Assembly (NCBI GenBank): GCA_949775045.1
Contig: OX459100.1
Span: 15,679,396-15,743,395, forward strand
Length of the DNA: 64,000 bases
Origin: Metridium senile
Lineage: Eukaryota; Cnidaria; Anthozoa; Actiniaria; Metridiidae
Direction: 5' to 3'
The position numbers were made by a program, and so were the translations under genes. Below the pieces are notes generated by a model. It searched no databases. It saw only the letters and a list, made by a program, of their open reading frames with translations, and had not been told where the DNA came from. Every line of letters begins with the position of its first letter. Positions within the stretch are counted from its first letter, which is position 1. Below, one piece after another: positions 11,606 to 23,085 of the stretch.

Positions 11606-13497
11606 TTTTTGCATAGTCTTTGATATGATCATGAAGATAATATTCTTTCTTTTCCATCCAATGTTTGATGTATTATTTTACTTGCACCATGATATACAAC
11701 AGTGATCATGCTGATACCAATATTGCTCCAGATAACAATCTCCTTTTTATAGCTTTTGAAGCATATGATGATCATGAGGACAATCTGTAATCTTAATCTG
11801 ATCTTTTCTCACATGTAGGTTGTTGTAAGTTTGCTCTTTTGTGTTAAGATGTGTTCTTCACATTGATCTAGACTGTCAGCAGTAATTCAGGGCAAATAAG
11901 TAGCAATGTGTACCCTAAAGACTGCAATCACAATTCTTTGCATCTATATAAGTACATTGTGTAGTTTGTATGAGCTCAGACGATCAGTCTTTTGGGGTTT
12001 GTCTTTGCTCTTTTTGTAGCAAGAACATTGCAGATGTAGATTGGCAGTCATGCTTGATAAACAAGTAGCAATGTCCATACTCAAGACTGCTACAATCATA
12101 TTTCTTTGCATCTCTTGATGGGTATGCTCTCACATGACCCCATAGATATTTAAAATAGATATAACTCTGAAAACTTTTTTATACATATATAACTTTACAT
12201 TCAAAACAACTTCAAATCAATATTTTGAACAGTTTAGATTTAGATTTAATGTGGTTTCAATTAAGATTTTGAGCTTTAAATAAAATAGCAGTTGATCAAT
12301 TCAAAAAAATGTTATGGGAATGTTTTAAAATGGTTAACTTTTTTTATGCAACAAATTAGTGATTTCTTTCTATGTCTGTTATTACTTCCTTTGTTGTTGT
12401 ATTAAGACCATCTTATCTTTGTCCATATTATCCTATCTCATGTATATTATATTCTTGACTACCCTACATGTATGTTTACTTTAATCAGCAACAACAAAAC
12501 ATTCATCCTGTACTCCTTTATCATTTAATATCACAGCACATCCCATCTTATTATACTTTATTCTATTCATCTTTCTTACTTTATTCTATCCCATCCTATT
12601 CTATTTACCATATTCTATCCCACCCCACTCCATCCTATTTCACCATAATATAAATTATTATAATATTCTACAAGTATCTCATTCCATCCCATCCTATTAT
12701 ATCCAATCCCATGGTATCGTATTTTACTTTTATTATTCTATTCCATCCCGTTCTATTCATCACATTATATTCCCACCGTATCTCACCCTATTTTACCTTA
12801 ACTATTCTTTCCTATTCTAATTTATTATAATTATTCTATCAATCCCATTATATAATATATCATTATTTCCTATCTCAGCTTACTGAATACCAGAAATGTT
12901 GTTCAGACAAATAATATACTGTACTAAGTTTTAGTAAACCTAATTTTGTATTTGCCTAATGGTGGTGATGATAACTTGGAGCTTGAATTATTAACTCACC
13001 ATTCTGAGAAATACTTTATGTCAGAGCTAATTTTATGATATAGAATTGAATGAACCAAAAATTGACAGCAAGGATTTTATACATATGTCATATTGCTGAG
13101 TTAAAATTTTATTTGCAATGAGCCGCTATACTTTTCTACAATGGTGTCTTTCAAGTTGTCATTATTGTTATAAAATACTGCAATAGTGTAAAAACATCTT
13201 TGTTCAGGCTTGAGTTTATTTTCCAAAAATTGCTATTTTTCAAAAGTGCACTAGAAATATCATTAACAAATTACCTGCTTTTTCTACTGAACTATCAATC
13301 TACAATAAATATATTCACCTCCTGCTCTGGAAAAACCTTCTGGAAAAACCTTCTGAAAATACTTATACTATTGTTTGTCCAGGGTAGACTTGGAAATAAT
13401 GATAACATTTGTACTGTTTTTTTTTTCTAATGAGATTTCTACAAGTAATTTCCCCACTAAAGGAAGTACCAGTTGGTATACACATGTACTGTGAAAT
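11606..13497. other. Intergenic DNA with a pyrimidine-rich degenerate repeat
   Basis: From about 12520 to 12860 the strand is dominated by variants of TATTCTATCCCATCC, a degenerate C/T/A microsatellite. Elsewhere there are weakly repeated words (GTAGCAATGT..AC.C..AAGACTGC near 11910 and 12066). Nothing coding is supported. Confidence 0.45.
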
Positions 13498-14945
13498 TGT
13501 TGTGAATGTAGTACTAGGTAGAGGTAGTCAGTGTCTCAGTAGATGAAGAAGAGCTACTATGTAGAAATGAGACGTATCTAGACGGTCTGTCTGGCAATTT
13601 GTGTGAACACATGGGAATCTATGAGAACGATTCAAGAACTGCATTTTAACCAGCAAAGTTGATCACTTTGACTTCAGGAAGGCTCATGAACAAAGTACTT
13701 CAGATGTTAGCTTGAATATTGTTGAATAATTAAAAGGGTTAAATTTGCGCAAAAACTTACGGAAAGCGTCAAATGCCCCAGAAGCGAACGGACCTCGAAT
13801 AAAAAATCTGACTATAACTTTCAAGAGGATTATTTACAAATGTAATGTTTGTTTAAGTTTTAATGGCAATAAAAATCAAATAATTAAAAAGCAACGAGAG
13901 TACTATTTAACTATCGATATAAAAAGATAAAGGGAAACTTAGCATAGATAGAACCACTTAGCAACGAAAAGCGACAACTGTAAACAAACCACTTGTGCCT
14001 AAATATAGTTCGTTTTTGAAGTGTCAAAGTCATACGTTGGGAATATATTTTTCCTTCAAATTGTTAACAGTTTATTTGTCTTTCTTATGAGTGTAAACAG
14101 TGGCAAGCATGGTTAATATGTTGAAAGCGACTAAAGAAGTGAACAGGCTAGAAGCAATTGAAATGACCCAGAAGCGAACGGACCTCGTATTAAATTGCGA
14201 CTAGTTTAGATACTTTGAAGGAAACACTTTAAGTGTTTATTTGAAATGGATTAATACAAAACAAATACTTAATTAATATATGAGAGGAGTATAAAATGTA
14301 TTTTTATATTGATAAACAGATAAAAGCATTTGGGTAATTTGTAGAACAAGTTTGTGATCATGATGACTTTGGTGTGTCAAAGCCGTCAAAGCCATACGTT
14401 ATATCTTTCCTTCTTCAAACATTATCTGTATTTGATTGTTGTTTGTTCATATTAGCGTGTTTTAAGTTTTTGACTCATTTTAGTAAGTAAGCATGCAGAA
14501 AACTAGATATATCCGCATTTCGAAATTATTTAATATATTTCTTTTTTAGTGTATGATTTAGCTGATCGTGATCGTGGCTTCGATGGGTAGTTTTTGTATC
14601 GACAACTAGTGATTTTAATCAAAAACTACCAACTAAAAAAAATTAAACAGTTTAGCGCTTATAAGTTATTCTAGCAATTGATTCTGTTGGAATTAAAATT
14701 TTGAGACGATACTAAAAACGGCTGCCGGAGAGACTGAATGTAGATTGGATCAAATCGTTTTGAATTATCAACCTTTTTACATAATATCTAAAAATATTAC
14801 TTCAGACTTTGTCTGTTTATATAAATATTACTTCTATAAAATTCAAAAACAGTTTACTCCTAGTTATATAACATATTCTATTATAATAGTAACATAGAAG
14901 CGAACGGACCTGTTGTTAGAAGCGAACGGACCTTAGGGGGCGAAA
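13498..14945. other. Satellite-flanked segment with four AGAAGCGAACGGACCT motifs
   Basis: A single degenerate unit of the 89-bp satellite lies near 13500-13570. The next 1.4 kb carries the 16-mer AGAAGCGAACGGACCT at 13780-13795, 14170-14185, 14896-14911 and 14918-14933. There is also a repeated GTGTCAAAG..CATACGTT block near 14021 and 14372. After 14945 the satellite resumes. This looks like an inserted or expanded non-coding unit, but I find no terminal inverted repeats or target duplication. No coding frame with family similarity is seen. Confidence 0.5.
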
Positions 14946-14957
14946 AGACCTGATACC

Positions 14958-15282
14958 AGAGCTACTATGTACAAATACTACTGAGTAAAACATTATTGAG
15001 TGTTGTAAATACTGAATGTAGGGGTAGTGAGTGTCTCAGTAGACAAAGAGCTACTATGTAGAAATGCTACTGAGTAAAACATTATTTAGTGTTGTGTGTT
15101 GTAAATACTGAATGTAGTGGTAGTGCACATGTCTCAGTAGATGAAGAGCTACTATGTAGAAATGCTACTGGGCAAAACATTATTGAGTGTTGTGTGTTGT
15201 AAATACTGAATGTAGTGGTAGTGAGTGTCTCAGTAGACAAAGAGCTACTATGTAGAAATACTACTGAGTAAAATATTATTAA
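14958..15282. repeat. 89/97-bp satellite, segment 1
   Basis: Three units with CTGAATG at about 15012, 15108 and 15206 (spacing 96-98). Each unit holds GTAGTGAGTGTCTCAGTAGA, AAGAGCTACTATGTAGAAAT and ACTGAGTAAAACATTATT. The array is cut at a TTAA by the next element. Confidence 0.85.
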
Positions 15283-16097
15283 AGCCCCTCTTGCATCCAA
15301 GATGCATTGCGCGCTTCGATGATTTTCTCACATACGGAAAATACCAATTTTTGTGTAGAATAGCAAAATCTTATAGAATCCGTTTCCATCGTTAGTTAAA
15401 AGAGTTCATTTTCATAATTTCTTTTTATAATCGTATAATTTAATATCTAATTAAGCTTTCTGGGATAATATTTTAGTCGTTCCGGCCTTTTTTATACATA
15501 TTTTTTATCTAAATGTCGACCAGACGTCGTTGAAGGCCTCGTCTTCCTGGGCGACCCAAGTCTAAGGATCAGAAGCTCTGTGTTCGACCTATTCAGGGAG
15601 AGAAAAATCGCACTTGGCTTCGAAAGAACCACCGATAGCGTATTTATGGAAGTCCTACTGCATCGTGTCAACGTTGATACAAGGAATGAAGACTCAACTG
15701 CTGTTATAATCCGAAATGTGTCTGTCATAGTGAAATGGATTTTTAAACAACACTCGGCAAAGCTATCAAAATTAAACAGTATATTCTTGAATGTATTAAT
15801 GTTTATGTAAACATTTTTTGAACCATATGCATTCACGTCGTCATCCTGACCTTCTATAGTAATATCCATGGACGTTAACGTTTCGGATTCCATGCATAAT
15901 ATCATTTTTTAGTACACGAAACCACAAACACTTCGAAGTCTTCGAACTTGACAGCCTGAATCGAACAACGTGAAAAACCCGTGAGTAGCCCGTATTGCGG
16001 GATCGGTTTTCTAACCAATTAGAAAGCGACTTTTAACAATAGATATTTTCAAAACATAAACAAGCGCCTGCAATGAACCTTGGATGCAAGAGGGCCT
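15283..16097. mobile_element. 815-bp TTAA-flanked, piggyBac-like non-autonomous element
   Basis: The ends are inverted repeats of about 20 bases: AGCCCCTCTTGCATCCAAGA at the left and, in reverse complement, AGGCCCTCTTGCATCCAAGG at the right. TTAA stands on both sides (15279-15282 and 16098-16101), the target used by piggyBac elements. The element splits the satellite. Two overlapping open stretches inside (76 residues on +, 137 on -) show no recognisable domain. I do not call a gene. Confidence 0.7.
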
Positions 16098-16265
16098 TTA
16101 AGTGTTGTGTGATATAAATACTGAATGTAGAGGTAGTGAGTGTCTCAGTAGACGAAGAGCTACTATGTAGAAATGCTACTGAGTAAAACAATGTTGAGTG
16201 TTGTAAATACTGAATGTAGGGGTAGTGAGTGTCTCAGTAGATGAAGAGCTGAGTAAAACATTCTT
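16098..16265. repeat. 89/97-bp satellite, segment 2
   Basis: About one and three-quarter units of the same satellite, between the TTAA-flanked element and dispersed repeat R1. The last unit lacks part of its middle. Confidence 0.8.
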
Positions 16266-16640
16266 AGTATTCTCTCAAGTCCCAATAAACACAGCACATG
16301 ATGTGCAGTGGTTGGCCCAAGTCCACAACTCACTTCTATTATCACAACAAACCATAAATTGTATTATATCGAGATGACATCATTAAACCTGATCTCAAAC
16401 GATGTTACTAAAGTTGAACTTAGACTACAATGGTCTAATCAAACAATTTTTCAAATTATATACAATTCCCCAGTTTACATAGTTTCAATTATCATAACTA
16501 GTACCCAGTCCTCTAGTCCATTTAGGAAACTATTTCACCTTTCATTACCAACTCTCTACTATCGTTGTCCATTACAAGAGAACTATATTTTAACCAATTA
16601 TGATAGTCTGTTTATTTTTGTGTATACAGAGTGAAAAAGG
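16266..16640 (-). repeat. Dispersed repeat R1, copy 2 (inverted relative to copy 1)
   Basis: Diverged reverse complement of 4960-5330, again bounded at one side by the TCAAGTCCCAATAAACACAG region and at the other by GTGTATACAGAGTG. It interrupts the satellite. Class unknown. Confidence 0.65.
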
Positions 16641-16660
16641 TATATATGTTTATGTTGCTA

Positions 16661-17634
16661 TAGACTGCGAACAGTCCCTTCTTTTCCCTCCAGATTCCGA
16701 GGAAAACGAGAGAAAAATGAGCATTTAAATAAAACACGGACGAGCGGGGATTGGGGGCGAAAAGGGGGAGGAGCGATGGGAGAGGAAAAGTAGGGACTGC
16801 AGACAACACTGTAAAGGTTGAATTCACCGTTGGCTACACAACGGAAAATTCCCATTGGTCAGAATTAACGATCACTCATCGTCCTGTCAATCAGAACTAT
16901 CAAGGGACAAACACTTCGGTTGGCTTATCGGGACTGGTCACAGTATGAAAACATAGCCGAAGGTCCATTGAAGTTTAATAGTTTAGTGAATTTTCTAAAC
17001 GTGAGATATATTTAGAGACGGAGCAGAGAACTACGGTTGAAAGTCTCCTGAAAAGCCAGGAGTCTTCTGTTCGATAGAATAGCCAAATAAACAGGAATAT
17101 AAGAGGGAGATTGCCTACACCAGATCTTCCTGGAACGTTAAATATATTCTCTGTTGAAATCGTTGTACTCTTGGCAAAATCACCGTAGAAGTTCTTAAAT
17201 GAATAACTGCAAACCCTACAGAAATCGTTTACAGTTGAAAGACTGGCCTTCCGACCTCTCTTGTTAGGGAATTTTTGTCTTAGGCGTCTCCATGCATCAT
17301 TCTTATTCGCGAAGTTTTATACTAGAAGTTTATGTAGAGAGTTGACCTTGCCAGTGACCCAGAAAACATGCTTTAATTATACTTTTTTACTGATTTCTAA
17401 TTGGATAGTTTTAATTGGATCTGATTTCATGCAGTCAATAATGACGAACCGATGATAGTTTTGACAAGCTGCGAAAAATGGGCGGTAATTCAACCTTTAC
17501 AGTGTTGTCTGCAGTCCCTACTTTTCCTCTCCCCTCCTCCCCTCCCCAACTCGCCCCCAATCCCCGCTCGCTCGTTTTATTAAAGTTAAAATTTTCTGAA
17601 TTCGGAGGGAAAAGTAGGGACTGCTCGCAGTCTA
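16661..17634. mobile_element. 974-bp long-inverted-repeat element with 9-bp target duplication
   Basis: The left end reads TAGACTGCGAACAGTCCC. The right end read inward on the other strand is TAGACTGCGAGCAGTCCC. Inverted arms extend about 170 bases at the left and 150 at the right, and include a GGGGATTGGGGGCGA G-rich block. ATGTTGCTA flanks both sides (16652-16660, 17635-17643), an exact 9-bp duplication, which suggests a Mutator-like origin. The interior (16960-17480) contains no recognisable transposase. Confidence 0.75.
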
Positions 17635-17825
17635 ATGTTGCTATGTTATACTATTATAGTGTGTTGTAGATGAGTGAGCATAGTGTTTACAAGTGTTGGT
17701 ATTGTGGAGCTAATTTGCCAACCATTTTCACAATAGAATTTTTCATTTTCTTTGCTCTGATAACAATGGTTGGATGGCAAAACCATAACAAAATATGTCA
17801 CTGTACTGGATATAGTGGTATGTAA

Positions 17826-18719
17826 GTATTCTGAATGTAGTGGTAGTGAGTGTCTCCGTAGACGAAGAGCTACTATCTAGAAATGCATTTTAGTAAAACA
17901 ATGTTGTGTGGTGTAAATACTGAATGTAGTGGTAGTGAGTGTCTCAGTAGACGAAGAGCTACTATGTAGAAATGCATTTTAGTAAAACAATGTTGTGTGG
18001 TGTAAATACTGAATGTAGTGGTAGTGAGTGTCTCAGTAGACGAAGAGCTACTATGTAGAAATGCATTTTAGTAAAACAATGTTGTGTGGTGTAAATACTG
18101 AATGTAGTGGTAGTGAGTGTCTCAGTAGACGAAGAGCTACTATGTAGAAATGCATTTTAGTAAAACAATGTTGTGTGGTGTAAATACTGAATGTAGTGGT
18201 AGTGAGTGTCTCAGTAGACGAAGAGCTACTATGTAGAAATGCTACTGAGTAAAACAATGTTGTGTGTTGTAAATACTGAATGTAGTGGTAGTGAGTGTCT
18301 CAGTAGACAAAGAGCTACTATGTAGAAATGCATTTTAGTAAAACAATGTTGTGTGGTGTAAATACTGAATGTAGTGGTAGTGAGTGTCTCAGTAGATGAA
18401 GAGCTACTATGTAGAAATGCTACTGAGTAAAACATTATTTCGTGTTGTGTCACTGTTGTAAATACTGAATGTAGTGGTAGTGAGTGTCTCAGTAGACGAA
18501 GAGCTACTATGTAGAAATGCTACTGAGTAAAACATTATTTAGTGTTGTGTGTTGTAAATACTGAATGTAGTGGTAGTGCACATGTCTCAGTAGATGAAGA
18601 GCTACTATGTAGAAATGCTACTGGGCAAAACATTATTGAGTGTTGTGTGTTGTAAATACTGAATGTAGTGGTAGTGAGTGTCTCAGTAGATGAAGAGCTA
18701 CTATGTAGAAATACTACTG
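17826..18719. repeat. 89-bp satellite, main array (ten units)
   Basis: CTGAATG recurs at 17831, 17920, 18009, 18098, 18187, 18276, 18365, 18465, 18561 and 18659. The first seven units are thus exactly 89 bp apart, then three variants of 96-100 bp follow. The 89-bp units carry AAATGCATTTTAGTAAAAC, the longer ones AAATGCTACTGAGTAAAAC. Such homogeneity within a block indicates local, recent expansion. Minus-strand frames through it are artefacts of the repeat. 17644-17825 upstream holds nothing recognisable. Confidence 0.9.
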
Positions 18720-19319
18720 GGGGTCATTCCACCGTTACGGACATTACACCCAGAGAACATTTTAGACCTATTTATTTTTACTCTTCAAAATGTTATAGTC
18801 AGATTTGCATGATTTTTTGTTACAATGTACTTTTAGGCAATAGCTTCTAATTCATAGTAAAAAAAGAAATGCACACTCTCGTAAATGACAGATATATTTA
18901 TTTAAAATGTCGTTACGGACATTACAGCTAAAACAACCACTTTGTTTAATCCTTCATTTCAAGTTTTAATTGCTGTGAATTTAAAACGACCTCAGAAATT
19001 CAGGAACATTTCTTGAACAGACTAGATGTTGTAGTTCTAATTTATAGCTGTTTTATACACTCTGTTTCATTTATTATTTTTTTATTAATGAAAGTGTTAC
19101 GTTACGGACATTACACAAAATGTTACGGACATTACAAATGGCAAATTCAGTAAGTCAAATATAAGAAAATTTCCTATTTTGCTTAGTAAATATCACATAG
19201 AATAGATAATATTACAGTAAAATCACATTGAGAACCTTGGTCATTTAACTCTCTTTTTGGAGCACACTTTTAATGTTGTCAAATTTTCATTATTTCAATG
19301 TCTCATGTGGAATGACCCC
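18720..19319. mobile_element. ~600-bp GGGGTCATTCCAC-ended element inside the satellite
   Basis: The ends are GGGGTCATTCCAC and its reverse complement, and the satellite word ACTACTGGGTAAAAC is split by the insertion. The target duplication is short (2-3 bases; TG, CTG or TGG cannot be told apart). Inside, the 14-mer GTTACGGACATTAC occurs four times in the same orientation (18734, 18912, 19101, 19122). There is no coding capacity. The superfamily is not clear to me. Confidence 0.65.
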
Positions 19320-19430
19320 TGGGTAAAACATTATTGAGTGTTGTAAATACTGAATGTAGTGGTAGTGAGTGTCTCAGTAGATGAAGAGCTACTAATGTAG
19401 AAATGTTACTGAGTAAAAAAATATGTTCTG
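19320..19430. repeat. 89/97-bp satellite, terminal segment
   Basis: One last unit after the GGGGTCATTCCAC element, with an extra A in ACTAATGTAG. It ends near 19430. The following 19431-19791 is AT-rich with nothing recognised. Confidence 0.75.
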
Positions 19431-19799
19431 TGAATGTAGTATGTGGTTGGTGAACTCGTGTGATTGTGTGTTAGAATTATAAATATTAGTCACCAGCTGG
19501 GAAGACTGGGCAATGAATAAATATGTCATGACAAAAAATACAGTAGAATTATCTATCAAAGATATCTTTTACTGATGAAGACCTTTAGCCAAACATTGAA
19601 GTGTTATTGAAAATGTTCAAAATCAGTGACAAAGCTTTTTTTTTTACAGATATCTGTTAGAACTGCAGATTTTCATTCATGCTGACTGGCCAAGAACCAT
19701 GACAAATAGAGGCAAAACTATTACATGCTATCAATAAGTGTATTGTGACCAAATGTTAATGTCATATTGCAGTCAATAAGAGGACATACCATTATATTT

Positions 19800-20552
19800 T
19801 AGCCTGCGTGCAGCCGGTTTAATTACCCGTAATAACCGTCTGCGAAAGTTCGCCAGATATCGTGTTCTCTGTGACCCGATATATGAAGCGATTTCTGATT
19901 GGCTCTCGCTAGGATCAATTCTTACACGAACTCTGATTGGTCAACGGCACGGCATAATCTCTTCCGGTTGAGATGTTTTCGTTGCTACATGCACGTGAGT
20001 TTGACCATGTTGACAGCTAGAGTAAAGAAATGGTCTAAATATATTACTATGAGTGTATTTACCTGCGATTTGTGCCGCAGCACACAACTTAAACCAGAAG
20101 AGAGGTTCCTCATTGAAGGAAAGTGTGAAATTAAGATTCTTTCAGAGCTCCAAATTCTTTCTCGAACGCCGAATAATGACTTTATTTGCCGTCGATGTTT
20201 CGTACTTTTGAAGAGACGAAGGCGTTCGCTTCAAGATATAACCTCCACCGAAAGTGCTTTTAACATCACAGCGTCCTTTGAAGAACATTGTGAAAGTGCT
20301 GATTGTAATATATTTAGACCATGTCTTTACTCTCGCTGTCAACATGGTCAAACTCACGTGCATGTAGTAACGAAAACATCTCAACCGGAAGAGATTATAA
20401 TGTGCCGTTGACCAATCAGAGTTCGCGTAAGAATTGATCTTAGCGAGAGCCAATCACAAATCGCTTCATATATCGGGTCACAGAGAACACGATATCTGGC
20501 GAACTTTCGCAGACGGTTATTACGGGTAATTAAACCGGCTGCACGCAGGCTA
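19800..20552. mobile_element. 753-bp foldback element with ~250-bp arms and an internal reading frame
   Basis: Ends are TAGCCTGCGTGCAGCCGG and its reverse complement. Near-identical inverted arms run 19800 to about 20048 and about 20305 to 20552. TTATATTT stands outside both ends (19792-19799, 20553-20560), an 8-bp duplication (9 bp if the outer A is counted). The arms contain TATATCGGGTCACAGAGAAC-type sequence. The ~257-base centre codes for the cysteine-containing fragment listed separately. End sequence and duplication length group it with 16661-17634 and 22985-23085. Confidence 0.8.
20050..20411 (+). pseudogene. Cysteine-rich (possible zinc-binding) frame carried inside a foldback element
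   Basis: A frame with ATG at about 20050 reads TCDLCRSTQLKPEERF then, some 45 residues on, NNDFICRRCFVLLKRRRR. The two CxxC pairs about 48 residues apart could bind one zinc ion. The frame continues into the right inverted arm, where coding becomes element sequence and ends at 20411. I infer a captured host exon or the remains of an element protein. N-terminal CxxC...CxxC modules of this kind head many invertebrate zinc-finger proteins, but I cannot name the parent. No promoter or splice support is visible. Confidence 0.4.
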
Positions 20553-20706
20553 TTATATTTATGCTACTATTATTACTATTAAAAATAAAACATAATCAAT
20601 TTACAATTATCATTCATATAAAATATGTTCATCATCTTTACTTAAGCATGTTGATTATCATCATCATAAGTCAATACAAGCCAGCTCTTTTTATTCCTTC
20701 AGTTTC

Positions 20707-21262
20707 TAAAATATTTAATGTAGGGGTAGTGGGTGTGGGTCTGAGTCTCTCCAATTAGTAGGACACTTGAGCCTGGCTAAAATATTTAATGTAGGGGTAG
20801 TGAGTGCGGGTCTGAGTCTCTCCAATTAGTAGGACACTTGAGCCTGGCTAAAATATTTAATGTAGGGGTAGTGGGTGTGGGTCTGAGTCTCTCCAATTAG
20901 CAGGACACTTGAGCCTGGCTAAAATATTTAATGTAGGGGTAGTGAGTGCGGGTCTGAGTCTCTCCAATTAGTAGGACACTTGAGCCTGGCTAAAATATTT
21001 AAATGTAGGGGTGGGGAGTGTGGGTCTGAGTATCTCCAATTAGTAGGACACTTGAGCCTGGCTAAAATATTTAATGTAGGGGTGGGGAGTGTGGGTCTGA
21101 GTCTCTCCACTTGAGCCTGGCTTAAATATTTAATGTAGGGGTAGTGAGTGCGGGTCTGAGTCTCTCCAATTAGTAGGACACTTGAGCCTGGCTTAAATAT
21201 TTAATGTAGGGGTAGTGAGTGTGGGTCTGAGTCTCTCCAATTAGTAGAACACTTGTGTCAGG
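20707..21262. repeat. 71-bp satellite, eight units
   Basis: Units of about 71 bases each contain AAAATATTTAATGTAGGGGT, GGGTCTGAGTCTCTCCAATT and GTAGGACACTTGAGCCTGGC. Two alternating subtypes (GTGGGTGTGGG and GTGAGTGCGGG) suggest dimer-wise amplification. One unit lacks the AATTAGTAGGACA part. Confidence 0.9.
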
Positions 21263-22263
21263 TTATACAAAGAATGAGACATTATAAAACAAATATGTAC
21301 AAACGTAATGACGGTATGGCATCAAAATTGCGCGAAAATATGAAAATATACTAATCAAAACATGCATAAATTAACATCATTATTATTGTTTATATTGTGC
21401 AGACATTTTCTACGTTATATCAACCCCTATCAAACTTACAACATTTACTGACATACCGTCCCTTGCAGTTCGACAGAATACACACTGAAATCCTCAATGT
21501 TTACACACGCAGCTTGAAAACAATCTTGTTTCTTCGCGGCCATGCTAGAATGAAAAAGTGCACTTTTAAACCTCTAAAATACGAGGCTACTCCACCAAAT
21601 AAGCTTAACAAGATCTAAAGCGCATGAAGTTTTGGATAATGCCGTAAAATAAGCATTTCAATGCGTTTTCACTTACCAAAAAGCTGCTTATCAACCCACG
21701 TGCGTCAAAACACAACAACCTTCGTCCGCCATTTTGTCTTCATGCTCATGCCCGCAAAGCATGATGCGCTCTACCATAGGGAGCCCAAAAGGTCCAGGAC
21801 CAAATTTCTGGAATATAATTCATAAAACAAAAATTATTAAACATTAATATTGACGAAGAAGAAAAATAACAGAAGTAATTAAAATGAAAGAAAACAATTG
21901 ATCCCTTTTTCACAAAGACGCCAATCAGTTTTCATATATCGTATTTGAACATTTTTTTACAGTTCATAATAGCTGTTATTACAGTTATATGCAAATAATT
22001 TCAAACAATGGATTCAAATCGAGGCTTTCGGGCAAACCTATTGTTTTCGCCCGAAAGCCTCGACTTCAACCCATTGTTCAAAATCATTTGCATATAACTG
22101 TAATAACAGCTATTAATAAATGAATCGAAGCTGGTTCTAATAAGGCCAAAGCGCAGGTGAACAATTGATAGTTTACACTTTAACCTGCTGACAGCGTCAA
22201 TGTTTCCAAGGGAACATGACACTATACACCAAATAAAGTGAAAAATAAATCACTTTGTTAATG
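21263..22263. other. Segment between oppositely oriented satellite pieces; holds an inverted repeat
   Basis: At 21966-22116 two ~70-base arms (ATAGCTGTTATTACAGTTAT start; CGAGGCTTTCGGGC centre) form a near-perfect foldback. The rest is AT-rich. An open stretch at 21397-21618 shows no domain. A GTCCGCCATTTTGTC word near 21724 resembles promoter-proximal sequence, but no gene follows. Confidence 0.5.
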
Positions 22264-22350
22264 TATCAATCTTCTAGCCAGACACAAGTGTCCTACTAAT
22301 TGTAAAGACCAGACTGGAGACTCAGACCCACTCTGACTCACGAATATAAA
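22264..22350 (-). repeat. Single inverted unit of the 71-bp satellite
   Basis: TAGCCAGACACAAGTGTCCTACTAATTG and GAGACTCAGACCCAC are the reverse complement of the 20707-21262 unit, diverged. The gap to 22680 is unremarkable. Confidence 0.65.
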
Positions 22351-22679
22351 CATTTTAATATATTTTAATTTTACAGCGCGACGCACCTTATCGTGGCCAC
22401 CCAATTAAAGTTTTGTACAAGTTAGCTTAGCGTTCAAAAGTTTCTGTTTTCAAATTATTTGCTACAATAAAACCATCTGGCACTATGGGAGAGAACATCA
22501 TATCAAGCAAACTCAATTAGTCACATATAACGCTAAAGTTGCCGACGTTGTCTTAGCTAGGAGTAAAAAGAGTGAAAAGACTGATTAAACTTGCAAAAGT
22601 CAGAGAGTTATGCTCTTTTTCTACGGTGCATAATTTGGTAATTTGTCTTTGATAAAGACGATAAACCCTCCTTTTCATA

Positions 22680-22918
22680 AATGGAAACAAGCGAGTAAAC
22701 TAGTATAGGCTGCGTCGGTGTTTGATATAAACGATAGGTAATAGAATGAAATTTGTAACACCATAAAAAATGTTGACTTAACTTTACTGACGTTTCGAGC
22801 TTTAGCCCTTCGTCGGAGTAAAAAAGGACCTTTTTACTCCGACGAAGGGCTAGATCTCGAAACGTCAGTAAAGTTAAGTCAACATTTTTTATGGTGTTAC
22901 AAATTTCATTCTATTACC
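22680..22918. mobile_element. Foldback element with hammerhead-like cores, copy 1
   Basis: Begins AATGGAAAC, passes through GTAAACTAGTATAGGCTGCG and GTGTTTGATATAAACGATAG, then forms two ~85-base inverted arms from GTAATAGAATGAAATTTGTA to its reverse complement, ending TTACC at 22918. Within each arm is CCGACGAAGGGCTA..(A/G)CTCGAAACGTC, described as a hammerhead-like motif under the second copy. Possible imperfect flanks (TCCTTTTCAT / TTCTTTCCAT) may be a target duplication. Such motifs are known from Penelope-like retroelements; the assignment is inference. Confidence 0.55.
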
Positions 22919-22984
22919 TTCTTTCCATACTCACACACATTGTACCGACAGGAGTGACTTTAAAATCCCACACCACTCTTCGAT

Positions 22985-23085
22985 TACCCTGCGAGCAGAG
23001 GTTCCTTTCTCTTACCTAGAACGACGAGAAAAGCACTTTCCTCGTCGTGCAGGTAAGAGAGAAAGAAATCTCTGCTCGCAGGGTA
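22985..23085. mobile_element. 101-bp palindromic MITE, TACCCTGCGAGCAG ends
   Basis: Inverted arms (TACCCTGCGAGCAGAG left, its complement right) surround a less regular centre. CTCTTCGAT is found on both sides (22976-22984, 23086-23094), a 9-bp target duplication. Ends resemble those at 16661, 19800 and 4178. Confidence 0.75.

Noticed and set aside
15492..15905. 137-residue minus-strand gene inside the TTAA element
   Set aside because: No family similarity, an opposing frame covers the same DNA, and the composition is non-coding-like.
18051..18453. Minus-strand repetitive frames (HSSSSSTETLTTTTFS)
   Set aside because: Produced by the 89-bp satellite read across units.
13498..19430. CRISPR-like array
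   Set aside because: Units are contiguous satellite monomers without unique spacers, in an intron-bearing animal genome.
20142..20453. 103-residue minus-strand frame resembling the plus-strand one
   Set aside because: The resemblance is caused by the inverted arms of the foldback element; only the plus frame contains the CxxC pairs.
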